Source: UBA8389 sp035719105
GTDB lineage: Bacteria > Bacteroidota > Bacteroidia > Bacteroidales > UBA1402
Length of the DNA stretch: 64,000 bases
Assembly (NCBI GenBank): GCA_035719105.1
Contig: DASTGN010000008.1
Span: 434,001-498,000 of the forward strand
Direction of reading: 5' to 3'
The notes below the pieces were generated by a model. That model was not told where the DNA came from, did not search any database, and saw only the letters and a list, made by a program, of their open reading frames with translations. The position numbers and the translations under genes were made by a program. How positions within the stretch are numbered: the first letter of the stretch is position 1; each line of letters starts with the position of its first letter. This document shows, one piece after another, positions 16,131 through 22,211 of the stretch.

Positions 16131-18880
16131 CGTGATACAGTATTATTAGTCAGATATGCAGCCACTTCGGTTGCAGCACAACCGGCAGACAGAATGGAAT
16201 CTGGAATGTCTTTGGGACCTGAGGCTGCACCAGCGACGAATACGCCAGGAATGCTGGTGATGGCCGGATTGACGAGTTCGTCCATTTGTTTGACAAAGTT
16301 GAAACGGTCGAGTTCGAGCAACTGGTTGGTAAACATTTCAGGCACCCTTTTGTTGGGAACCACACCGGTCGAAAGGACGACCATATCGTGCTTGGCTTCT
16401 TTAACGATGCCTTTGGTCACGTCTTCGTAGCGCAAAATCAAATCTCCGCTACCGTTTTCATTTTCCCGGATCTTGGCCACTTTGCCTTTGACAAAGTTCA
16501 CACCCATCGATTTGGACTGCATGAAAAATTCTTCGTAGCCCTTGCCAAAAGCTCGGATATCCATATAATAGATGGTGATGTCGGCCATTGGAAGCGCACC
16601 CATCAACAATTGAGCCTGTTTAATGGAGTACATGCAACAAATCTGTGAACAAATGGGATTGTTCGCGCAGTCGCTGCCGCAACCGGTATTCTCAATGGAT
16701 GAATCCCTGGAACCAGTACAAAGTACGTAAGCAATGTTATCGGGCGCTTTACCGTCTCCAGGTCTCAGTAAATTATTGAAAGGTCGAGTCGGTGCGATGA
16801 GCCGGTCCATTTGCAGGGAATCGACTACGTTCGGATATTGGTCGTAACCGTATTCAGGTTTCCCTTGTGGAGGGAAGAGTTGGTAGCCGGTTGTTACGAC
16901 TACAGAGCCGACATGGGCTTCGACCGAAATTTTCTTTTGAGCGAAATCAATGGCGTTGGATGGACACACGTTGGCGCATTGATGGCATTCGCGACAGTTG
17001 CTGCAATCGAGGCAGCGTGCAGTGGCAGCCTTCAATTCTTCTTCGGTGTAGGTTTGTTCCACTTCTTCCCAACTGGTTCTGCGTTTTGCCAACGGCATGT
17101 GCTGCGGGCTAACTGACTGCCTGAACGGACCTTTAAAATTGGAGAGCACCTTGGTTTTGTCGACGGCAGGCAATTTGTCGCCGTCCTCGTAATCGAGCAT
17201 TTCCAATCCACGCAAATGTTTGTCCATGTAGAAGGCTGCCTTTTTGCCCTGTCCGGCGGCTTCAATCAGTGTTGTGGCCCCGGTGGTGGAGTCGCCACCT
17301 GCGAAAATATAAGGAACGGAGGTTTGCAAAGTGACTGCATGCGCCTTGATCGTTCCGTTTTTATTGAGTTCCACTTGACCCACAAAGGGGGCGGTGGTTG
17401 GTTTCAAACCGACGGCTTCGATGACGTAATCGACCTCCTCGAAGTATTCCGATCCTTTGACGGCATCGGAGCTGCGACGGCCACTGGCATCGGTTTCACC
17501 CAATTGCATTTTGGTCAGTTTGACTTTCTTGACAGCACCGTTTTCGCCGAGATATTCCAACGGGTTGCGCAGTACGATGACTTCGACGCCTTCTTCTTCG
17601 GCTTCCTTGATTTCGGGAGCAAAGCAGGGCATCTCTTCCCGACTTCTTCTGTAAATGACTTTTACGGACGATGCACCCAACCTAAGGGAGGTGCGAGCAG
17701 CATCGATGGCGGTGTTTCCACCTCCGATGACCATAACCTTTTTGCCGGTAAGGTCTTCTTTATGACCAATATTGGATTCACGGAGGAATTCCATGCATCC
17801 GATGATGTTTTTCAAGTCGGAACCCGGTGCGTTGGTTTTTACGCTGACATGCGTTCCCACACCAACAAAAATGAGATCGAAACCTTGATTTTTCAGTTCC
17901 TCCAGGTTCTCGATTTTGCGATTCAACTCAATTTCCACACCAAGCACAGTCACGTTTTGTATGTCGCGGTCAACCACATTTTTTGGTGCGCGATATTCGG
18001 GAAGTGCCAATTTGAGCATGCCTCCGGCTCCTGGTGCCGCTTCAAAAATCTTGACTTCGTGACCTTTGAGTGCCAAATGATAAGCACAAGTCATTCCAGC
18101 TGGGCCAGAACCGATGACTGCAACTTTTTTGCCTGTTTTTGGGGCTGTTTCCACTGCTGGTGCATTTGGATATTTTTCGTAATACCAATCTGCAAAATGG
18201 CGTTTGATGCGGCGAATGTCCACTCCGGCTTCGAGTCCGGCACGGGTGCAGGCGCCTTCGCAGGGTGCGTAACAAGCCCGACCCAGACTTCCGGGAAAAG
18301 GAATGTCTTCGAGGTGTAATTTCATGGCTTCTTCATACTGTCCGTTTCTGGACAACGAAATGAAGCCGTAAGGTTTAACGCCGCCTGGGCATTGGCTGAT
18401 GCAAGGAGCTGAATGTCCCTGACGATCAATGGTTGCAATGCGTGGATTGGCTAGGTTGAAGGGGATATAAGCCACTTTGCGACCTGCCAAATGGGTATTG
18501 TATTCATCACTACGAACCTCTGGGCAGACAATTTCGCATTCTCCGCACCCGGTACAGTCAGCCTGAACCACATAACGGGGATTTTTGGAAATACGGACGT
18601 CAAATCGACCCTCCTTTTTTTCCACACTGTCCACATCGCTGTTCAACATCAGGGTGATGTTTGGATGGCGAGCGGTTTCAGACATTTTTGGGGTGGTGAT
18701 GCAGGCAGCACAATCCAACGTAGGGAAAACTTTGCTCAACTGGATCATTTTTCCGCCAATGGATAGTCCTTTCTCGACCAACAGGACTTTTTTGCCCATG
18801 TCGGCCAAACTCAGCGCGGTTTCCTGGCCGGCTATGCCACCGCCAATGACGAGGGCATCGTATTTCTTTGTTGTTTTCAT
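16127..18880 (-). CDS. QmoA/HdrA-like flavoprotein with inserted glutamate-synthase-small-subunit-like NAD(P)H module
   Basis: 917 aa, more than twice the length of ordinary QmoA. Residues 1-150 start an HdrA/QmoA fold: FAD motif VIGGGIAGQETALS, the C57/C60 pair, and a [4Fe-4S] set C109/C112/C115/C119. Residues about 155-560 are a complete GltD/NfnB-like unit: N-terminal cysteines C160, C164, C203, C207, C211; FAD motif VIGSGPAGMTCAYHLALKG at 255-273; NAD(P)H motif VIGGGNTAIDAAR at 384-396; and YIFAGGD at 524-530. A further cysteine set (CLDCSNCRECHQCANVCP) at 623-640 precedes the second half of the HdrA fold (TGYQLFPP, CGSDCANNPICSQICCMYSIKQA, AGAASGPKDIPDSILSAG). It overlaps its neighbours by 4 nt on both sides. 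I infer NAD(P)H-linked electron entry or bifurcation; the cofactor specificity is not proven. Confidence 0.85.
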   Translation of the reverse strand: MKTTKKYDALVIGGGIAGQETALSLADMGKKVLLVEKGLSIGGKMIQLSKVFPTLDCAACITTPKMSETARHPNITLMLNSDVDSVEKKEGRFDVRISKNPRYVVQADCTGCGECEIVCPEVRSDEYNTHLAGRKVAYIPFNLANPRIATIDRQGHSAPCISQCPGGVKPYGFISLSRNGQYEEAMKLHLEDIPFPGSLGRACYAPCEGACTRAGLEAGVDIRRIKRHFADWYYEKYPNAPAVETAPKTGKKVAVIGSGPAGMTCAYHLALKGHEVKIFEAAPGAGGMLKLALPEYRAPKNVVDRDIQNVTVLGVEIELNRKIENLEELKNQGFDLIFVGVGTHVSVKTNAPGSDLKNIIGCMEFLRESNIGHKEDLTGKKVMVIGGGNTAIDAARTSLRLGASSVKVIYRRSREEMPCFAPEIKEAEEEGVEVIVLRNPLEYLGENGAVKKVKLTKMQLGETDASGRRSSDAVKGSEYFEEVDYVIEAVGLKPTTAPFVGQVELNKNGTIKAHAVTLQTSVPYIFAGGDSTTGATTLIEAAGQGKKAAFYMDKHLRGLEMLDYEDGDKLPAVDKTKVLSNFKGPFRQSVSPQHMPLAKRRTSWEEVEQTYTEEELKAATARCLDCSNCRECHQCANVCPSNAIDFAQKKISVEAHVGSVVVTTGYQLFPPQGKPEYGYDQYPNVVDSLQMDRLIAPTRPFNNLLRPGDGKAPDNIAYVLCTGSRDSSIENTGCGSDCANNPICSQICCMYSIKQAQLLMGALPMADITIYYMDIRAFGKGYEEFFMQSKSMGVNFVKGKVAKIRENENGSGDLILRYEDVTKGIVKEAKHDMVVLSTGVVPNKRVPEMFTNQLLELDRFNFVKQMDELVNPAITSIPGVFVAGAASGPKDIPDSILSAGCAATEVAAYLTNNTVSR

Positions 18881-19275
18881 TCTTCTAAACCAGCTAATAT
18901 CTTACCAAAATTTTCCATATGGTTCATAAAAGGTTCCGCACAAACCGAACATAGAGCAGCCATACGAATGCGCTTGGGGTTGATGTTCCGTTCTTTCATG
19001 GCCGCCTGAGCTTCTTCGACAATGCGATTGGTGTGGTCTGCACAGCGTGAACTGTAGGAACATTCGTGCCCATCAGCTGCGATGAACACTCCGTCAAAAC
19101 CTTGCTCGAATGCACGCAGAATCCATCGAGTCTTTATTCCAGATGAACAAGGCATACTGATCACATAAACCGATGGAGCATAATGAATTTTGCGCAATCC
19201 GGCCTGATCGATACCTGGATCGGAAATCTTGTCGGTTGAAAACACCAGGATTTTTGGTGTAGTGGAAGTACTCAT
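18877..19275 (-). CDS. MvhD/FlpD-family iron-sulfur subunit
   Basis: 132 aa. It matches the small [2Fe-2S] subunit family that links hydrogenases or dehydrogenases to HdrA: a core near MPCSSGIKTRWILRAFEQGFDGV, HECSYSSRCADHTNR and ALCSVCAEPF, with cysteines C43, C72, C78, C109 and C112. The N-terminal CNWC-type motif usual in MvhD is replaced by STDKIS, so one cysteine pair is missing. It overlaps the QmoA-like gene by 4 nt and supplies, as a separate protein, the domain normally fused to QmoB. It begins 79 nt after the tusA stop. Confidence 0.83.
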   Translation of the reverse strand: MSTSTTPKILVFSTDKISDPGIDQAGLRKIHYAPSVYVISMPCSSGIKTRWILRAFEQGFDGVFIAADGHECSYSSRCADHTNRIVEEAQAAMKERNINPKRIRMAALCSVCAEPFMNHMENFGKILAGLEE

Positions 19276-19354
19276 AATGATTAATTTTGGTTCAAGTTAG
19301 GATGTACGCTCCCAACCCGATTTTGTCAGGAATTATAAATATCTGAAAGATAGA

Positions 19355-19606
19355 CTATTCCTTGCGGAGGAAAAGGCGGCTGAAACTATCTTCGTCGTAA
19401 AAACCAAGGTACTCATGACCTATCTTACTACACCAGCGTGGGATGTCGCTTTTCGTACCTTCATCGGCAGAAAGTACTTCCATAATTTCACCGGATTCTA
19501 TCTCGCCGATGGCTTTTTTTGCAGCCAAGAGTGGACCTGGGCAAGCTGTTCCGCGTGCATCAATGGAAAGGTCTACTTTCAGGGCTTTCAATTCTTCGTT
19601 TGTCAT
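19355..19606 (-). CDS. tusA: TusA-family sulfur carrier protein
   Basis: 83 aa. It has the TusA fold signature near the N-terminus, DARGTACPGPLLAAKKAI, with the persulfide-carrying cysteine C22 in a CPGP motif, and a C-terminal IPRWCSKIGHEYLG segment. TusA proteins accept a sulfane sulfur on this cysteine and pass it to partners such as DsrE/DsrEFH. It lies 24 nt downstream of the DsrE-like gene, and both precede the Hdr-like genes. This is the combination seen in dissimilatory sulfur-transfer pathways rather than tRNA thiolation. Confidence 0.92.
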   Translation of the reverse strand: MTNEELKALKVDLSIDARGTACPGPLLAAKKAIGEIESGEIMEVLSADEGTKSDIPRWCSKIGHEYLGFYDEDSFSRLFLRKE

Positions 19607-19630
19607 AATGATCGTATATTTGGTTTGCAG

Positions 19631-20179
19631 TTAAATAAACAATTGAACACGGCTTTCACCGGCATCGGCTAGGTAAGAACCCACGCCTACGTATTTCAAG
19701 TTGGGATAATCAATCATTTCTTCCTTTTTGAAGCCCATCAAATCCATGGACATCTGGCAAATGTTGATTTCTACACCCAGCTCGGCGGCGGTAGCGATCA
19801 TTTCTTCGAGTGATGCTACGTTTTTCTTTTTCATTAGGTCACGAATCATGGCGGTTCCCATTCCTGCCATATGCATTTGAGACAGTTTCAATTGTTTACT
19901 GCCTTTTGGAAGCATGCAACCGAACATTTTAGAAATGAAATCCTTACCCTTTGCTTTTTTCTTTTTGTCTCGCAGCATGGTGGTGCCCCAAAAAGTAAAG
20001 AATAGTTTAACCTCCATATCCATGGCACGTGCACCGGTGGCAATAATCATTGCTGCAAGGACCTTGTCGAGATCTCCTGAGAAAACAACAATGGATAATT
20101 GGTCGTTTTGTTGGTTGGCTTGCAATTTCTTCATCTGCTTCTCAAGCATTTGAACCTGAACTTCTAGATCGTTTGGCAT
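19631..20179 (-). CDS. DsrE/DsrF/DrsH-like family sulfurtransferase (DsrE3 type)
   Basis: 182 aa from the ATG at 20179. An 18-residue upstream extension of the frame (to 20233) is rejected because a promoter box lies inside it. A short coiled N-terminus (residues 5-22) precedes a DsrE fold: LSIVVFSGDLDKVLAAMIIA, KLFFTFWGTTMLRD, FGCMLPKG with C88, and GVEINICQMSMDLMGF with C141. The latter matches the conserved cysteine of DsrE3/peroxiredoxin-family-like proteins. In characterised systems DsrE3 exchanges persulfide or thiosulfonate groups with TusA. It is probably the first gene of the minus-strand operon that ends with qmoC. Confidence 0.88.
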   Translation of the reverse strand: MPNDLEVQVQMLEKQMKKLQANQQNDQLSIVVFSGDLDKVLAAMIIATGARAMDMEVKLFFTFWGTTMLRDKKKKAKGKDFISKMFGCMLPKGSKQLKLSQMHMAGMGTAMIRDLMKKKNVASLEEMIATAAELGVEINICQMSMDLMGFKKEEMIDYPNLKYVGVGSYLADAGESRVQLFI

Positions 20180-20215
20180 AGTACTTATTTTTTGGTGGTT
20201 GAATGCAGAGCAATA

Positions 20216-20223
20216 CAAATCTA
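20216..20223 (-). promoter_or_regulatory. candidate -7 promoter box of the sulfur operon
   Basis: On the minus strand this reads TAGATTTG, matching TAnnTTTG, about 37 nt upstream of the chosen DsrE-like start. No convincing -33 TTG is visible. The position argues for the downstream start codon of that gene. Confidence 0.5.
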
Positions 20224-20338
20224 ATTGACCCATCAGAAAATCTTATCTTATTTAGAGAAAATTTTCTTTATTGACCACAAAAGTACTTTCTTCTATGAAA
20301 TTTTCCTACTTAGCGTTATTTATATTACAGCAATTTTT

Positions 20339-20354
20339 TATGTTATAAAACATA
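20339..20354. repeat. 16-bp palindrome in the divergent sulfur-operon/yeiH region
   Basis: TATGTT-ATAA-AACATA: perfect 6-bp arms around a 4-nt centre. It sits in the 282-bp gap between the divergent DsrE-like and YeiH genes, about 115 nt and 135 nt from the two promoter boxes. This is a possible operator for a dimeric regulator, but AT-rich palindromes also arise by chance. Confidence 0.35.
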
Positions 20355-20421
20355 TTCTGCACGGTCGGAATAAATATGTGCAAGAAATGAGCAGGAATCG
20401 CTGTTTCAGGCGGTATTTATC

Positions 20422-20449
20422 AAAGTTTTCACTTGTTTTATTAAACTTT
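20422..20449. repeat. inverted repeat AAAGTTT/AAACTTT upstream of yeiH
   Basis: AAAGTTT (20422-20428) and AAACTTT (20443-20449) are perfect 7-bp arms with a 14-nt spacer, 38 nt before the yeiH -7 box. It could be a regulator site overlapping the upstream promoter region; unproven. Confidence 0.3.
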
Positions 20450-20486
20450 AATCACCAATCATAATCGTTCAGATTCATTTCAATCG

Positions 20487-20494
20487 TATCTTTG
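20487..20494 (+). promoter_or_regulatory. candidate -7 promoter box of yeiH
   Basis: TATCTTTG matches the TAnnTTTG consensus. It would start transcription around 20500, leaving a very short leader before the ATG at 20516, and it decides against the TTG start at 20492, which lies inside the box. Confidence 0.5.
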
Positions 20495-20515
20495 TACAAC
20501 ATATTTTTAGCGTTC

Positions 20516-21454
20516 ATGTCCAAGAAAAATTCAATTTCGTCCGTCCTATATTTCATCGCACTTGTTTGCTGTCTTTTCCCCTTTGTTTCACCTCCCATTG
20601 CATTGTTTGCCGGTTTCAGCTTTGCCTTGATCTTTGGACAAGTGCATCCCAAACTGAACAAAACCTTTTCCAAATACTTGTTACAAGGTTCCGTGGTCGG
20701 CTTGGGCTTCGGAATGAGCCTGCAGCAGGCCTATGCTTCAGGCAAGGACGGCATGGTTTTCACCATCCTTTCGGTAGTCGGAACCCTATTATTGGGAGTT
20801 TTCTTGTCCAAACGCTTAAAAGTGGAGGAACGAACCGGCTATTTGGTCAGTTCGGGCACGGCCATTTGCGGAGGTAGCGCCATAGCGGCGGTCGGACCTT
20901 TGGTCAAGGCGACTGATGGACAAATGTCGGTGGCGCTGGGAACGATTTTCATTCTGAACGCCATCGCGCTGTTTCTGTTTCCTATCCTTGGTCATGCCTT
21001 GGGTTTGAGCCAGCAGCAGTTTGGACTTTGGTCGGCCATCGCCATCCATGATACGAGCTCAGTGGTCGGGGCGGCTTCGGCCTATGGTGAGGAAGCATTG
21101 AAAGTGGCCACGACGGTCAAGTTGACCCGTGCCCTTTGGATCATTCCTCTTTCACTTGTCACGTCGTTGATTTTCAAAAACAAGACGGAAAAAATCAAGA
21201 TTCCGTGGTTTATCCTGTTTTTTATTCTGGCTATGGTCTTGAATACAGTGATGGAACTCCCATCAACTCTGACCGAAGGCATCGTCTTTGCTGCTAAAAA
21301 AGGACTGACCTTGTCACTTTTCTGCATCGGAGCCTCATTGACCAAAACAGTGATTCGAACGGTCGGAGCTCGACCCATGATTCATGGCGTCGTGCTTTGG
21401 ATCATCATCAGCCTGGCATCTTTGGCCTACATTTATTTTGCAGCCACAAACTAA
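20516..21454 (+). CDS. yeiH: YeiH/UPF0324-family putative sulfate exporter
   Basis: 312 aa from the ATG at 20516 (MSKKNSISS); an upstream TTG in frame is rejected because the -7 box overlaps it. It is a polytopic membrane protein with about ten hydrophobic helices. The family block LVSSGTAICGGSAIAAVGPLVKA is present, together with WSAIAIHDTSSVVGAASAYG and the VKLTRALWIIPLSL segment. UPF0324 proteins are annotated as putative sulfate exporters, with limited experimental support. Its position, divergent from the DsrE-TusA-Hdr operon, fits export of an oxidised sulfur compound. Confidence 0.88.
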   Translation: MSKKNSISSVLYFIALVCCLFPFVSPPIALFAGFSFALIFGQVHPKLNKTFSKYLLQGSVVGLGFGMSLQQAYASGKDGMVFTILSVVGTLLLGVFLSKRLKVEERTGYLVSSGTAICGGSAIAAVGPLVKATDGQMSVALGTIFILNAIALFLFPILGHALGLSQQQFGLWSAIAIHDTSSVVGAASAYGEEALKVATTVKLTRALWIIPLSLVTSLIFKNKTEKIKIPWFILFFILAMVLNTVMELPSTLTEGIVFAAKKGLTLSLFCIGASLTKTVIRTVGARPMIHGVVLWIIISLASLAYIYFAATN

Positions 21455-21641
21455 AGGGTCGAGTTGGCTTATCGCACCATCAACCTACTGGTAAACCTCC
21501 ATTTGTAGATTTGCACCTGGCGCGCAACGAGAAAGCGCAGATAAAAAAAACACCCTGTAATTGCATTGATTTTTCAATGTCTGTACGTATTTTAGCAACG
21601 AAGTTTCAAGCATTAAGAATAAACGTTTAAAATATAAGACA

Positions 21642-22154
21642 ATGAGGATCAACACCAATGTACAGGACGTACTGAACAAACAGATCAATGCCGAATTTTG
21701 GTCGGCTTACATGTACCTTTCCATGTCAATCTGGTTCGAAAACCGGGGACTAAAAGGATTTGCCAACTGGATGCGCGTTCAATTCCAAGAAGAAACCACC
21801 CACGCCCTGAAATTACTGGATTATGTTTCGAGCAGACAAGGCATCGTAACTCTGGAACCCATCCAACAAGTACCCACCGAATGGACCAGCATTTTGAGCG
21901 TCATGGAAACGATATACGAACACGAGCTGAAAGTGACAGAGCTCATTTACAACTGCCAGGAAGTTGCCGAAACCGAAAAAGACCGGGCTACCGTAAGCAT
22001 GCTGAAATGGTTTGTGGATGAGCAAATCGAGGAGGAAGCCAATGTGGACAACATCATCAACCAACTCGAACTGATCGGCGAAAACGGACAGGCCATCTAC
22101 TTATTGGACAAGGAATTGGCTACTCGGGTTTTTGTCGATCCAACCGTTGCTTAG
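21642..22154 (+). CDS. ftnA: ferritin (non-haem iron storage)
   Basis: 170 aa bacterial ferritin-like protein. Oxidises Fe2+ at a dinuclear centre and stores iron in a 24-mer shell. The family pattern is clear: VLNKQINAEFWSAYMYLSMS with the first metal-binding Glu, VQFQEETTHALKLL carrying the second Glu and His, and FVDEQIEEEANVDNII in the third/fourth helix. The length is typical for FtnA. It follows yeiH by 187 nt with no visible terminator in between and converges on the TonB-receptor gene. Confidence 0.95.
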   Translation: MRINTNVQDVLNKQINAEFWSAYMYLSMSIWFENRGLKGFANWMRVQFQEETTHALKLLDYVSSRQGIVTLEPIQQVPTEWTSILSVMETIYEHELKVTELIYNCQEVAETEKDRATVSMLKWFVDEQIEEEANVDNIINQLELIGENGQAIYLLDKELATRVFVDPTVA

Positions 22155-22211
22155 GGGCAGGGACATCGGATATGTCATTCATTCCCAGCAGAAGATGCGG
22201 TAATTTGCAGG

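Noticed and set aside
14550..16430. Long plus-strand frames (214 and 208 codons) across the QmoB/QmoA-like genes
   Set aside because: Compositional shadows of minus-strand genes whose ferredoxin and FAD motifs are unambiguous.
17216..18319. 367-codon open frame on the plus strand
   Set aside because: Antisense to the QmoA-like gene. Its translation is Phe/Cys/His-rich low-complexity and matches nothing; the minus-strand gene has clear motifs along this whole stretch.
20180..20233. N-terminal extension of the DsrE-like protein
   Set aside because: The -7 box at 20216-20223 lies within it, so transcription would start downstream; MPNDLEVQ is the better start.
22170..22184. GACAT/ATGTC hairpin between ferritin and the TonB receptor
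   Set aside because: Only a 5-bp stem and no T run, too weak to call as a terminator.
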